The notes under the pieces: model-generated
Told to the model about the DNA's origin: nothing
Databases searched by the model: none
Seen by the model: the letters and a program-made list of their open reading frames with translations, nothing else
Program-made: the position numbers and the translations under genes
Source: an uncultured Bacteroidales bacterium
GTDB lineage: Bacteria; Bacteroidota; Bacteroidia; Bacteroidales; Bacteroidaceae
Direction: 5' to 3'
Assembly: GCA_902773055.1 (NCBI GenBank)
Contig: CACYCZ010000084.1
Location: 1 to 53,997 of the forward strand
Length of the DNA: 53,997 nt
In this document: positions 8,571-17,993 of the stretch, piece after piece
Position numbering within the stretch: position 1 is the stretch's first letter
Layout: every line of letters starts with the position of its first letter

Positions 8571-10025
8571 TTATTTATTAAAATGGCTGTAAACTACGGA
8601 AATTTGAATGGGGGTGTTGGAACCACCTACTAATTTTGTACTGGTTAGTTCAAATTCATTGTATATTTTGGAATAACCTGTTGAGCTGGTTTCTGTGCTG
8701 ACAGGGACCAGTACAATTTTGTTCCAGTCAGGATGGGCGGCAACCCAATTGTCATGTTTTCTTGTAATAGTAGTTTCGTCATCGCTACTGTTGATTCCTG
8801 CACCGTTTTCCATTTGTCTTTTCATCCATGATATGAGTGTGCCAATATTTTCGTAGGTGTAGGAGTTATAGCTGGTATTGAATGCTGTAATAAATTCTTT
8901 TGTCCCATCAGTTAGAGACTGTGTTTCGAAAAATTCGTTGAGTTCGATTTTAGGGAGCATCAGCAACTGAGAGGCTGTGTTCAGACTATATTTGCTAAGT
9001 TGGCTATTGTTGATTTTCTGAAAAACAATTTTAGCGCTGTTGATGGAATCTTTTTCATGATCCTTGAAAATTTCATCTATAGGGAGTGTAACTTCTGTAA
9101 AAATACCTGATGGTGTTTTCAGAAATGTACATGTGTCTTCAGCAAGTAGGGCATCAATGCCATTATTGGATATGGAATTATTTTGCAGAACTTCTTCCGT
9201 TGCTGCAACACGCTCGAGTCCAAGATATGTGCTGTCGTTTATTGTATAGTTGAAATAGCATGTCATAACAGAGGCGTCAATGCCTATCATGGATCCATTC
9301 CCGGAAAGACATTTGAAGTAGAATCCTGGAAATACATGATGGGTATACGTATAGGTATTCTTGAAGTATTCGGGATGTTCGTAATATTTGTTGAGAAGTT
9401 TTTTTCCGAAAGATGCTGGCAGTTTGATATTTATATGGCTTGTATAGGAACTAAGTCCTCTGATAGAATCGCTTTCTTCGTAATTAGCTACAGCATATGT
9501 GGCTTCTTTGTATACTGCATCACTCTTATGGCTTATATATGGTTCGGGATTAAAATTTGTATAGTAATTGGTGTTCTCTTCCATGACATTGAGTGAATCC
9601 AGTTCGTATACAGCGAATTTTATTGGATTAAGAGAGTCACCGTAGTATGATTCAATGTATATAGTAAGAATGACGGAGTCGCAGACAACATCTCCGTTTT
9701 CATCACATTTCATGAATTGTTTCTGTGGTAATTTGTACTCTTCGTTACGGAAGAATTGTGCAGCATAGTTGCAGGTTGTTGTTGTACCGGTTTCGGGGTC
9801 GGTTACTTTGCCCAAATAGCATTTAGATGTATTTGCTGCGAGAGAGTCAACTTTTATGGATTTTGAATATGCACTGAAGGTCATCTGTGACGTGTTTGTG
9901 ATGTCTGCATGTGGCATAGCTGTTAAACCAATGTCGTTTGTGTTGTCATCGCATGATGTCAGCCCCCCGAGTATGATAATTGTCAAGAAAAATGGTATTG
10001 TAAATTTTGATTTGAATAGTGACAT
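8571..10025 (-). CDS. DUF4270 family lipoprotein
   Basis: The 484-residue protein begins with a lipoprotein signal peptide whose lipobox ends at Cys25 (GGLTSC), followed by an Asp-rich stretch, so it is probably exported and lipidated. The body is rich in beta-strand-like segments and matches the DUF4270 family found across Bacteroidetes (NDIGLTAMP after the signal; conserved SVILTIYIESYYGDS-like strand). Its function is unknown. It follows the GT5-like gene with a 42-base gap and is likely co-transcribed. In related genomes the same two genes lie beside pantothenate genes panC/panD, which are absent here. Confidence 0.8.
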   Translation of the reverse strand: MSLFKSKFTIPFFLTIIILGGLTSCDDNTNDIGLTAMPHADITNTSQMTFSAYSKSIKVDSLAANTSKCYLGKVTDPETGTTTTCNYAAQFFRNEEYKLPQKQFMKCDENGDVVCDSVILTIYIESYYGDSLNPIKFAVYELDSLNVMEENTNYYTNFNPEPYISHKSDAVYKEATYAVANYEESDSIRGLSSYTSHINIKLPASFGKKLLNKYYEHPEYFKNTYTYTHHVFPGFYFKCLSGNGSMIGIDASVMTCYFNYTINDSTYLGLERVAATEEVLQNNSISNNGIDALLAEDTCTFLKTPSGIFTEVTLPIDEIFKDHEKDSINSAKIVFQKINNSQLSKYSLNTASQLLMLPKIELNEFFETQSLTDGTKEFITAFNTSYNSYTYENIGTLISWMKRQMENGAGINSSDDETTITRKHDNWVAAHPDWNKIVLVPVSTETSSTGYSKIYNEFELTSTKLVGGSNTPIQISVVYSHFNK

Positions 10026-10067
10026 TAGTTAAATCAAAAATTTAAGGTATATATCTGTTGTGTTGGT

Positions 10068-10874
10068 TTATGAAATCGCTTTGTAAAAGTCGAATGTTTT
10101 TGCCGCAAAGTCTTCTTCACTATAGGCTAATACAGGAATGTTTTTCTCTTCTGCACATGCAATCCATTCTTGAGGGATGTCCTTGTCACCGCATATGATA
10201 CCATCTGCGAATGTAATACCGAATTTTATCAAGTCGTCAAATGTGTTTAGTTTTATACCTGTATCATCGATATCTTTTGGGGTAATGTCTTGGTAGCATA
10301 TCATGTTAATGATTTCTTCAGGGAGAGGTTTTTTCATTTTTTCATTGTATAGGGTAACAATGAGTTTTGATTGTTTGAAAATGGGATTCTCTTTGAAGTT
10401 CTTTTTAAGATAGAAAGGCACTAAGATGGAAAACCAACCTTGGCATTGTATAATTGCAGGATCCCAGTGTAACAGGTTACATGTTTCTATTGAACTGCGA
10501 GCAAAGAAAATAGAGCGAACATAATTGTCTTCATATTCATTTCCATCAGCATCTGTGATCATCTGTCTTTTTTTGAAGAGATCAGCATTGTCTGTGAAAT
10601 AGACTTGGAGGCGAGTGTCAGGCAAAGAAGCAACTTTTATCAATAGGGGATGGTCTACATCATTTATTATAATGTTCATGCCGGATAGCCTGATTACTTC
10701 ATGCAGTTGATTCCGGCGTTCGTTTATAATACCCCATTTAGGTAATAAGGCGCGTACAGCCATTCCGTTTTCACTTGCATATTTGGGAACGGCCTTTCCG
10801 TAAATAGACATTGCTGTTTCCGGAAGGAATGGGATTATTTCCTCACCGATAAATAATAATTTTTTACCTTTCAT
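10068..10874 (-). CDS. Glycogen/starch synthase-like protein, N-terminal GT5 domain only
   Basis: The 268-residue protein resembles the N-terminal Rossmann half of glycogen synthase (GT5): it opens LLFIGEEIIPFLPE, and HWDPAIIQCQGW matches the family's internal motif. It is about half the usual length and lacks the C-terminal nucleotide-sugar-binding domain. The KxGGLxDV donor loop that should follow the first strand is replaced by MSIYGKAVPKYA. Catalysis as a glucosyltransferase is therefore doubtful. Such short forms are widespread in Bacteroidales next to DUF4270, so this is a lineage-specific protein, not a fresh truncation. A TAACTTTG box lies 24 bases upstream. Confidence 0.75.
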   Translation of the reverse strand: MKGKKLLFIGEEIIPFLPETAMSIYGKAVPKYASENGMAVRALLPKWGIINERRNQLHEVIRLSGMNIIINDVDHPLLIKVASLPDTRLQVYFTDNADLFKKRQMITDADGNEYEDNYVRSIFFARSSIETCNLLHWDPAIIQCQGWFSILVPFYLKKNFKENPIFKQSKLIVTLYNEKMKKPLPEEIINMICYQDITPKDIDDTGIKLNTFDDLIKFGITFADGIICGDKDIPQEWIACAEEKNIPVLAYSEEDFAAKTFDFYKAIS

Positions 10875-10897
10875 GCAATTATGTTTCTATGCTCGTG

Positions 10898-10905
10898 CAA
10901 AGTTA
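10898..10905 (-). promoter_or_regulatory. Putative -7 box (TAACTTTG) for the GT5-like/DUF4270 operon
   Basis: Exact consensus on the minus strand, 24 bases before the start codon at 10874. Confidence 0.55.
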
Positions 10906-11282
10906 TAAAAAATAATTTATTCAGTTGTTCTTTTGGACGATATTTTTGTTGATTATCATACAAGGAAACAACTTGTTACGTGTCTGTAGAGCCTAATTTT
11001 AGTATTGTGTAGAAATACTCTGTCTGAAGTTTTTTTCCTGGTCACACATTTAGAAAAGCATAGCAGGGAGTCCTCTGCTCGCATACATCATCATTTCTGC
11101 TGTTATGTAGAAATATAATCTTTTTAGTTGTGTGTCCTATCGGTTTTTGTCTTTTGACCGATGCTTTCTTGTAATCATATCTTACATTTTAGTAATTAGC
11201 TTTAAATCCGTGTGCGACATTTGTATGAATGTTTCTTCTGTCGGTTAATATGGAGGAAGTGGGGCAATTGCTTTTTTTGTGT
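10906..11282. other. Non-coding stretch between divergent genes
   Basis: No convincing gene is seen in about 380 bases. There is a small hairpin at 11139-11162 (ATCGGT/ACCGAT, 12-base loop, no T run) and a short AGCAG/CTGCT repeat near 11077-11095. The CAGGCCTG module found in the later divergent gaps is absent. Confidence 0.6.
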
Positions 11283-11290
11283 TAATTTTG
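11283..11290 (+). promoter_or_regulatory. Putative -7 box (TAATTTTG)
   Basis: Exact consensus 22 bases upstream of the ATG at 11312; it supports that start over an upstream in-frame alternative at 11279, which would precede the promoter. Confidence 0.55.
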
Positions 11291-11311
11291 CAGCATAAAG
11301 TTACAGATAGT

Positions 11312-11863
11312 ATGAAAATTATTGCATTAATGTTATTATGTTTAGGTTTGGTATGTTTTACATCGTGTAGAAATAACGTCACCAATTCTTCGGACACAAG
11401 CCAGGATACTGTTTTGTCATATGATGAAACATTTAATCATGGTGCTATAGAAATGTCATCATTAAATGTTATGGACTCGGTTGTTTATAAAGGACACGTT
11501 TATACATATAATATATTACGTGTATCTGACTCAACATTGGCTCGTGTCAAAGATCCCGAAAGTCAGAATATTTATTTGGACAATCGCGTCGAGTTGAAAA
11601 TCATGCGTGACGGAGCGGATTTTTATGTAAAGACTTTTACTAAAACTGACTTTGAACAATTTCTGGATGAAGGATTCCGTACTAATGGATTGCTTGAAGG
11701 GTTTGTGTTTGATGATACAGCTGATGAGGGCTTGCGGTTTGCAACAAGTGTATCATATCCGCAAAGCGACATGTATATTTCATTGACAATCCTTGTCAAG
11801 GCAGATAAGTCTGTTGTTATTGCCAAAGATAACTTAATTGATTCTGCAGAAGAAACAGAATAG
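11312..11863 (+). CDS. Small lipoprotein, possibly DUF4738
   Basis: The 183-residue protein has a lipoprotein signal (hydrophobic core then CFTSC, Cys19) followed by a polar linker rich in Ser, Asn and Asp. The remaining domain (about residues 45-175) alternates hydrophobic and polar residues like a small beta-rich fold. The overall layout resembles the DUF4738 lipoproteins of Bacteroides and Prevotella, but that assignment is from memory of the family and is weak. No catalytic motif is visible. It is monocistronic, with its own promoter box and a strong terminator after it. Confidence 0.65.
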   Translation: MKIIALMLLCLGLVCFTSCRNNVTNSSDTSQDTVLSYDETFNHGAIEMSSLNVMDSVVYKGHVYTYNILRVSDSTLARVKDPESQNIYLDNRVELKIMRDGADFYVKTFTKTDFEQFLDEGFRTNGLLEGFVFDDTADEGLRFATSVSYPQSDMYISLTILVKADKSVVIAKDNLIDSAEETE

Positions 11864-11884
11864 AACTCATCTTTTGTTAGCTCT

Positions 11885-11938
11885 ATGTAAGAACTGCAGC
11901 CTGGGTAGTGACAACTATCCGGGCTGCAGTTCTTACAT
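11885..11938. terminator. Bidirectional terminator
   Basis: A 24-base arm beginning ATGTAAGAACTGCAGCC pairs with its near-perfect complement (two G-U pairs) around a six-base loop. It lies between the convergent small lipoprotein gene and the propeller-like gene. Confidence 0.8.
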
Positions 11939-11984
11939 TTCTACTAAAGGGTATGCTATATCTGATTGACTGATTTCAATCAAA

Positions 11985-12881
11985 TCATTTCTTATATACA
12001 TACAGTTCGTGAATTTCATGATCATACCCTTCGTAAAAGCCTTTTGGCATACCTAAGATGATACGGGCACCACGGTTTGCAAGAACAATAAGATTGTTGT
12101 TCTCAGGGTCAAAAGTGAGACCCTCAATTTCTCCGACACGCTTGAAATCTGTCATTTCACGCCATAATTTTACGTCTGCGGTTTCTGTCAGTGTGTCATT
12201 CTGGTATACGGATGCCATGTAGAGGTGGTCAGATTCGTTCTTTTCAGCATCGCCGTCATCACAACTGATAATAATCTGTCCGTTTTTACAGTATATACCT
12301 TGTTGCAATCGTGGGATGGGGGATAATTTGACTTTCCCGACATATTGTTTGCTGTCAAGATCATAGCAGTACAATTCATGTCCTTGAACCCAGTCGGCCA
12401 TCCAGACCCTATTATGTTCCCTGTCAACGGCAAGTCCACATACTTCAACTTGTCCGGACGCTTCATTCCAATCTATAGAGTATTTGTAGTTTAGGGTGTT
12501 GGCATCATATACAGCTACTTGAATGTTTTTGCCGACACCATCAATGAAAGTTTCAATGCCTGTGTAGATGTTGCCGTCGTAAACATCAATATCCCCAAAG
12601 TGATTGGCTTCAAGTTTCAGTTGATTGAATGGTTCTTCATTGCTGGCAACCAGGGTGCCGTCTTTTGTATACTTGTATAATGCTGTAGAACTGGATACAT
12701 AGTAGAATTTTCCGTCGCTGGCTATCCCCTGTCGTCCATTGACTTCGATGACAGTATCCAGGGCGTATTCCTTTCCCCATTCTGCAAAGGGTGTTTCAGC
12801 AGGCTTTTCCTGCTTCGTCGGTTCACTACACGCAGACAGGGAACCGATGACTGCCAGAATAATAAGATAAATATTTTTCAT
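11985..12881 (-). CDS. Secreted beta-propeller-like lipoprotein
   Basis: The 298-residue protein has a lipobox at LSAC (Cys18), then repeated strand motifs such as GIASDGKFYYVSSSTALYKY, DIDVYDGNIYTGIE, GLAVDREHNRVWMAD and GLTFDPENNNLIVLANRG. These look like successive blades of an NHL/YncE-type beta-propeller. No catalytic residues can be assigned; propellers of this kind often bind or sense a ligand. It is the last gene of a seven-gene minus-strand run, 11 bases after the TIM-barrel gene, so it probably works with the carbohydrate and phosphate genes upstream. Confidence 0.7.
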   Translation of the reverse strand: MKNIYLIILAVIGSLSACSEPTKQEKPAETPFAEWGKEYALDTVIEVNGRQGIASDGKFYYVSSSTALYKYTKDGTLVASNEEPFNQLKLEANHFGDIDVYDGNIYTGIETFIDGVGKNIQVAVYDANTLNYKYSIDWNEASGQVEVCGLAVDREHNRVWMADWVQGHELYCYDLDSKQYVGKVKLSPIPRLQQGIYCKNGQIIISCDDGDAEKNESDHLYMASVYQNDTLTETADVKLWREMTDFKRVGEIEGLTFDPENNNLIVLANRGARIILGMPKGFYEGYDHEIHELYVYKK

Positions 12882-12892
12882 AATGTTTCAGT

Positions 12893-13813
12893 TTATTTTT
12901 TTTCAATAAGTTTCTGTAAATATTTCCGTGTATTTGCAAGATACTCCATGTTTTTACCATTCAGTTCGCACTCAATGGTGATGGAACCCTCATATCCTTG
13001 TTCTTTGAGTAGCTTGATTATAGCAGGAAAGTCAACGTCACCTTCTGGTATTTTCTTTTCTTTGCCGAGATGATAAGGATCTTCGCGTGAAGGATATGTC
13101 CCGTCTTTTGCATGGAGGTCTTTTACGAGTGGCCCAAATTGTCGGATTGCATCTGTTGGGTTTGCTTTGCCGTATAGCAGAAGATTTCCTGTATCGCAAT
13201 TGATGAAACAGTTGCCGGTGCCAATGTCTTTTATGGCTCTGATAAGTGTTGTGGGAGTTTCCTGTCCTGTTTCAAAATAGATCTCTACACCTTGACTCAA
13301 AGCATAGTTGGCGAGGTCTTTCATTACTGTGATGAAATTTTTATATTGAGGCGAAGAACAATCCTCCGGAATGAAGCCGAAGTGAGAATGCATGGCAGGG
13401 ACGCCTGCTGCCTTACAGAAATCTATCATTTTGTGATACGTTGCTATCTTTTCCTCTCTGCCGGCAGTAGGGACAAGTCCAATGGTAGAGGGACCTTCTG
13501 TGAAATTCCATCTGCTTTTTATTCCGAGGCTTGGTGCCGAGGGAACACCTACAACAGTCGTAATGCGGATTCCATACTTCTTGGAAGCTTCCATAAGTTT
13601 CTTTGCAAAGGATTCGTCCATGTTGCTGTTGTAGTTGAGCTGGCAGGAGGTGAACTGAGCTTCTTTCAGTTCTTTGAAACTTTGGTCAATGTCTGCCCAC
13701 TTGTAAACAATAGTCCCTATTGTGATTTTGTTGTTGCCCTTTTTCTTGGCTGAGACATAAGTGCTATTTAGCAAAGTAGAGCATAGGATAAATGCCACTA
13801 ATATTTTCTTCAT
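12893..13813 (-). CDS. Exported sugar phosphate isomerase/epimerase-like TIM barrel
   Basis: This 306-residue protein belongs to the AP-endonuclease-2/xylose-isomerase-like TIM-barrel superfamily. It has an N-terminal signal peptide (to about residue 22), so unlike most family members it acts outside the cytoplasm. Expected metal-site positions are present: Glu in EIYFETGQET, Asp in NCDTGNLLLYG, His in DLHAKDG and Glu in SITIECEL. Family members isomerise or epimerise sugars and inositols. Exported versions are common in Bacteroidetes carbohydrate loci, and the substrate is unknown. It lies 28 bases after the GH36 gene, which suggests a galactoside- or inositol-related substrate (inference). 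Confidence 0.8.
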   Translation of the reverse strand: MKKILVAFILCSTLLNSTYVSAKKKGNNKITIGTIVYKWADIDQSFKELKEAQFTSCQLNYNSNMDESFAKKLMEASKKYGIRITTVVGVPSAPSLGIKSRWNFTEGPSTIGLVPTAGREEKIATYHKMIDFCKAAGVPAMHSHFGFIPEDCSSPQYKNFITVMKDLANYALSQGVEIYFETGQETPTTLIRAIKDIGTGNCFINCDTGNLLLYGKANPTDAIRQFGPLVKDLHAKDGTYPSREDPYHLGKEKKIPEGDVDFPAIIKLLKEQGYEGSITIECELNGKNMEYLANTRKYLQKLIEKK

Positions 13814-13841
13814 GTTTTTATTTTTAGTGATGAAATGTGAT

Positions 13842-16043
13842 TTATTCTGCTGTTAATTCGAGTGCAACACTTGTAAAAGGTTTGTTTAGGATGTCTTTTA
13901 GCTGCAGGCCGGTATGTTTTAAAAGTCGTCCGCTGATTACTTTGCCATTAAGGAAGCATGGTTTCGCTGCATCCATGGGCGTCAGATCCTTGATGCGATA
14001 ATTCTTGTTTTCATCAACTCCGGTCAGTTTGACAAATGGCACTTGCTGGCTGTGCATATAGTCAACGTTGTAAGCAAAAATGACGAGGTGGCTCTTCTGT
14101 TCGTCGGCAAACATTAGTGCAGAGATGTTCTTATGCTCATAGGGGGATATGAGTCGATATAAGTCTCCCAGTTGTATGATCTTGCGGACAGACTTGTAGC
14201 TTGCTATTGCTCTTTTGCTGAATTCATACTCTTTTTCTGTCATGTCTTGCGGTTGCATCTCCATTCCCAGACGTCCGGTCATTGCAACGTCAAAGCGGAA
14301 TTTAATAGGTGTTTCCCGCCTTGTCTGATGATTGGGGCTGGCGCTTACATGCGAAGCCATGGCGATAGCGGGATAAAACTGGCTTGCACTCCATTGCATA
14401 TAGAGACGCTGGTAGGCATCAGTGTTGTCACTTGTCCAAAATTCGTCAAACCAGGGGAGGAATCCATAACTGATACGTCCTCCACCACTGGAGCAACATT
14501 GTATGATGACATCAGGATATTTTTCGCGAATGCGCTTCAGGACATTGCGTAATCCCATATGGTATCTGATATCAACCTCCATCTGTTTGTCAGCAGAAAG
14601 ATATGTTGAACCATAATCCATCATGGCAGCGTTGCAATCCCATTTAATATAAGCTATTTCGGGGTTGTTTTTCAACAGATTGTCTGTGATGCTGAATACA
14701 TAGTCTTGGACTTTAGGATTGCATAAGTCCAGAACGACTTGGGTTCCACCGCGTCCGGTGCTGATTTTACGGTTCTTGCATTGCAGTACCCAGTCGGGAT
14801 GCTTGTCATATAACTCACTTATGGTATTTGCCATTTCGGGCTCGATCCATATACCGAATTTGATTCCATATTTCTTGGCAGCATCTGTAAGTCCTTTGAT
14901 GCCGAGCGGAAGCTTGTTCTTGTTAATGCCCCAGTCTCCCAAAGATGATGTTCCGTTGTTGCGTGGATATTTTTCTCCAAACCATCCGTCGTCCATGACA
15001 AATAGTTCTCCGCCTAAATCGGAAATATCTTTCATCATTTGTTCCATCTTCTCCTGATTGACGTTAAAATATACGCCTTCCCAGCTGTTCAACAGGATGT
15101 CTCGTTCTTGGTTGCCGTGTTGGAGGCCATAGGTGCGGCCCCATTTATGGAATGCGCGACTGATACCGCCTTTTCCCTGGTTGCTGAATGTCATGGCAAA
15201 TTCCGGGGTAATAAAGGTTTCGCCAGGTTCCAGACTGTATGCGGAATTGTCGCTGTTGATACCGGCAACGACAGTCAGTTTATTATTTTCGGCGACCATT
15301 TGTATTTTGTAGTTACCTCCCCATAACAGCGTGCCGCCAAAGACATTTCCATATTCTTCCTGCGGCTTGCCATCTTGCGTAATCATGAAAGAGGGATTGT
15401 TGTACCATGCAGTTCTCAGGCCTTCTTTTTCATCTAAAACCAGTTCGCCGTTTGGCATTGGTGTCTCATAGATATAATTCTCGGAAGCCCATCTGCCGTG
15501 ATAGTGGCATACATAGTTGTCTCCTCTTTGTAAAGGAATGGCGGCAGAGGCGAATTTGTTCATAATGATACTCTTCTTGCCTTTGTTGCTGATTTGTGTC
15601 CATGTGGTGATGACGTCTGTATTGTTGCAGGTCTTAAAATACTGTTTGACCTCTATGGGATATACGCTGTCGAGCATTGTTATTTCCAGGTAATTGCCGT
15701 TTTTGTCCGAATTTTGGTCTACGGCTGTTACATAGAGGTCTGTAGACATGTTCCCGTCGGGCATTTGCAGGCTTAATGCCTCCATTACGCCATGGCCGAT
15801 GTTTAATCCAAAGGTGGGGTAGGATGGGCTTGTGTAGTTAGACTTCAGAGCAAAAAGCCTGTAGATATCCTCCTGCTGTATCTTTGTACCATAGTACTGA
15901 ATGTAGGAGCGTCCTCCCTCATTGGCTGTTATACCTATTGAGGTGTTTTCTGTTGACAACACGATATGGTGTTGCTTTGCACCTGACAGCTGGTTTGTTC
16001 CTGCCAGTAATGACATAATTAAGATAATGAATTTTAATTTCAT
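13842..16043 (-). CDS. Alpha-galactosidase, GH36 family
   Basis: The 733-residue enzyme should remove terminal alpha-galactosyl units from substrates such as raffinose-family oligosaccharides. It has a signal peptide (about 1-22) and an N-terminal beta-sandwich domain. The catalytic barrel has the GH36 landmarks LNSWEGVYF, MDDGWFG (350-355), IWIEPEMAN and KWDCN, with nucleophile Asp469. The acid/base Asp539 is in WTSDNTDA, and a C-terminal beta domain follows. All key residues are present and the length is typical. It is the fifth gene of the minus-strand run from the patatin-like gene and is periplasmic by signal prediction, consistent with breakdown of small oligosaccharides. Confidence 0.92.
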   Translation of the reverse strand: MKLKFIILIMSLLAGTNQLSGAKQHHIVLSTENTSIGITANEGGRSYIQYYGTKIQQEDIYRLFALKSNYTSPSYPTFGLNIGHGVMEALSLQMPDGNMSTDLYVTAVDQNSDKNGNYLEITMLDSVYPIEVKQYFKTCNNTDVITTWTQISNKGKKSIIMNKFASAAIPLQRGDNYVCHYHGRWASENYIYETPMPNGELVLDEKEGLRTAWYNNPSFMITQDGKPQEEYGNVFGGTLLWGGNYKIQMVAENNKLTVVAGINSDNSAYSLEPGETFITPEFAMTFSNQGKGGISRAFHKWGRTYGLQHGNQERDILLNSWEGVYFNVNQEKMEQMMKDISDLGGELFVMDDGWFGEKYPRNNGTSSLGDWGINKNKLPLGIKGLTDAAKKYGIKFGIWIEPEMANTISELYDKHPDWVLQCKNRKISTGRGGTQVVLDLCNPKVQDYVFSITDNLLKNNPEIAYIKWDCNAAMMDYGSTYLSADKQMEVDIRYHMGLRNVLKRIREKYPDVIIQCCSSGGGRISYGFLPWFDEFWTSDNTDAYQRLYMQWSASQFYPAIAMASHVSASPNHQTRRETPIKFRFDVAMTGRLGMEMQPQDMTEKEYEFSKRAIASYKSVRKIIQLGDLYRLISPYEHKNISALMFADEQKSHLVIFAYNVDYMHSQQVPFVKLTGVDENKNYRIKDLTPMDAAKPCFLNGKVISGRLLKHTGLQLKDILNKPFTSVALELTAE

Positions 16044-16066
16044 ATGAATTATTGTTAATGTTATTA

Positions 16067-16687
16067 TTAAAGTTTGAGTATGTAGCCTAATCCTAGTAAG
16101 TGTTGTTGGGTTTCCTGACCTTGCTTTGCATAGTACATATAGAAAAAGTCAAATGAACTGTGTTTGTCCACTTTTAACTTTATACCTATGTAATGCCGGG
16201 TTTTCATCCAGTGCTTCCATGTAAACATTTCTTCTGCCAGATAAGGGAAGAAATTTGTTCCGGAGATATGATAACTGATGGTTGCCTTGCTCCTTAATAT
16301 ATTTTCTCCCTTGCCCGAGGCTACTTTGTAATCGTACAGGTAGCGTTCACGCAGTGAAAAGCTGAAATTGCCTTCCTTCAAGGTTGCCGTTGCAGATAAG
16401 AGAAACCGGTTATGTACTGTTGAGGGTGATTTTATAAAATCATATGCAATGTCGGTTTTGAACCATGAATTCCAGTTGTACCCAAGATATTGGCGTGCGA
16501 TGAAGCAGTCCATGCGTTGACTGTTTTGTTTTGAACGGAATTCCAGGTAGGTTGAACCATATATTCTTGGGGAAAAATTATATTTCAGGTTGAACGATGA
16601 CCAAATGCCTGTGTCGTCAGCTTTTGCCCTTATTTGTGTGGTTGACACGGAAAGCAGGAGGATGCAAAGTAAGAGTTTCTTGTTCAT
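16067..16687 (-). CDS. DUF2490 family outer-membrane-like protein
   Basis: The 206-residue protein has a signal peptide (about 1-22). It is then built of alternating aromatic beta-strands (WSSFNLKYNF, YGSTYLEFRSK, FSLRERYLYDYK, YIGIKLKVDKH), ending in the hydrophobic, aromatic-containing strand LGLGYILKL. This is the DUF2490 pattern and implies a small outer-membrane beta-barrel. Function is unknown. It sits 10 bases after the histidine phosphatase and 23 bases before the GH36 gene, so it might help solute passage or surface assembly for that pathway (inference). Confidence 0.8.
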   Translation of the reverse strand: MNKKLLLCILLLSVSTTQIRAKADDTGIWSSFNLKYNFSPRIYGSTYLEFRSKQNSQRMDCFIARQYLGYNWNSWFKTDIAYDFIKSPSTVHNRFLLSATATLKEGNFSFSLRERYLYDYKVASGKGENILRSKATISYHISGTNFFPYLAEEMFTWKHWMKTRHYIGIKLKVDKHSSFDFFYMYYAKQGQETQQHLLGLGYILKL

Positions 16688-16697
16688 GCAAGCTGTT

Positions 16698-17981
16698 TTA
16701 TTTTTCTGTTGTCAGAGGAAGCGACATGAGGTGTTTTCTCAAATCTTTCCAGCTGTAATAGCATTTGTATGGGCTGTCAAGGCTCGGTATCATGTGTTCT
16801 TGCTCATTATACAGGCATTTGACGATAATGTCATCCTTATTGTTCCGGTAAAATATAAACTGTATGTTGGATGCCATGCATATTTGCCGGGTGCAGTTCC
16901 ACAGATGCTGTACTTTTGCTGCAGAGAGATGGCCGTTCATGCCGTTTAATCCTATGAGGAATGCCAGGGAAAGGACTACGGTGTCATGCCCGAATCTAAA
17001 GTCTGCAGTGACTCTTGAATGTTGGCAGACGGCATGGTCGGCGTTTTCAACGATATCGTTTATCAGGGCGTCGGCAAGCAAATGCGGACATTCCGGACAT
17101 TCGCGGCTGCTGCCTAGAAGATAATAGAATCTGGCATTGCGCGCAACCCAGAGGCCTTCAAGTTCTTCTTGTGTGAAATATCTGATAATATTGGGTCCGC
17201 TTGGCAGGTTGCTGACGATGGAGCCACAATCCAGGATATGTTTCATCCAGAAAATCGGGTCGGAAATGATTTCATGAGCCTGTTGTGTATCGGTGAAGAT
17301 TCTGTTCATGAATTTCTTAGACTGATATTCAGCATGGCGTATGGAGTCTTCCATGATTTCTTCCCTGGCAATGATGTCCTTCAGGTCTCTGTCGGGGGCG
17401 ACAATATGCTGTATGCTGTCGCTGCAGTACATTCTTGCGTTGATGTTACTTGCGCAATGTTGTTGCAGTGATGACATGAAATTTGCCATGGATGCCATAC
17501 ATCTGGGGGCTACACTGCTTTTGCATATTATACGGTCTCGTCCTGACTTTCCGGAGAAAACTTGTGGATAGCGTTTGTACATCCTGTATGCAATTTCGCG
17601 ATGCTCATTGATGCCACGTTCTGTCAGCATTCCAAAATGACCTTGATGTATGTCGGACAGTTTCTGCAAGTCTGCCAATAATTTTTGTCCCTCAGCGGAC
17701 AGTATTCCCAGCGAGTCGGCCTTCAGCAGGGGGGATATGGTTCTCCTGAAATATAGCGGCCCCGTGTGATAGCGTGAGCCGTGCCGGCCATAGTGGCTGA
17801 TATAAAAAGGTTTATATCCTTTTGGGGCAGGTGTTTCTTTTGTCGGGGTGTATATATAGTGGTAGAACTCGCCACTTGCTGTTTCCGGATTGTTTCTTAT
17901 CATCTCTTTGTAGTCGGAGGCCGGAGTAGCGGCCAGGGGGCAGAGCATGCAGGCTAACAGCGTAATGATATGGATGGTCAT
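16698..17981 (-). CDS. Histidine acid phosphatase family protein (copy 1)
   Basis: The 427-residue exported protein belongs to branch 2 of the histidine phosphatases (acid phosphatase/phytase). A signal peptide (about 1-20) precedes GRHGSRY, with the phospho-accepting His67, and the proton-donor pair His332-Asp333 lies in RFGHDTVV. The HD pair is the AppA-like form; the MINPP-type enzymes known from gut Bacteroides use HAE. The likely reaction is release of phosphate from an extracytoplasmic ester such as phytate or sugar phosphates; the substrate is not determined. It is closely related in layout to the protein at 33171-34421, so both probably arose by duplication. Confidence 0.88.
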   Translation of the reverse strand: MTIHIITLLACMLCPLAATPASDYKEMIRNNPETASGEFYHYIYTPTKETPAPKGYKPFYISHYGRHGSRYHTGPLYFRRTISPLLKADSLGILSAEGQKLLADLQKLSDIHQGHFGMLTERGINEHREIAYRMYKRYPQVFSGKSGRDRIICKSSVAPRCMASMANFMSSLQQHCASNINARMYCSDSIQHIVAPDRDLKDIIAREEIMEDSIRHAEYQSKKFMNRIFTDTQQAHEIISDPIFWMKHILDCGSIVSNLPSGPNIIRYFTQEELEGLWVARNARFYYLLGSSRECPECPHLLADALINDIVENADHAVCQHSRVTADFRFGHDTVVLSLAFLIGLNGMNGHLSAAKVQHLWNCTRQICMASNIQFIFYRNNKDDIIVKCLYNEQEHMIPSLDSPYKCYYSWKDLRKHLMSLPLTTEK

Positions 17982-17993
17982 AGTCGTGACGGT

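Noticed and set aside
9183-9596. Plus-strand open frame of 137 codons opposite the DUF4270 gene
   Set aside because: It is antisense to a well-supported lipoprotein gene, has no promoter box and its product shows no recognisable features.
10068-10874. Frameshifted or truncated glycogen synthase
   Set aside because: The next 400 bases and the neighbouring gene contain no trace of the C-terminal GT domain, and short forms of this type recur in Bacteroidales, so the gene is probably complete as it stands.
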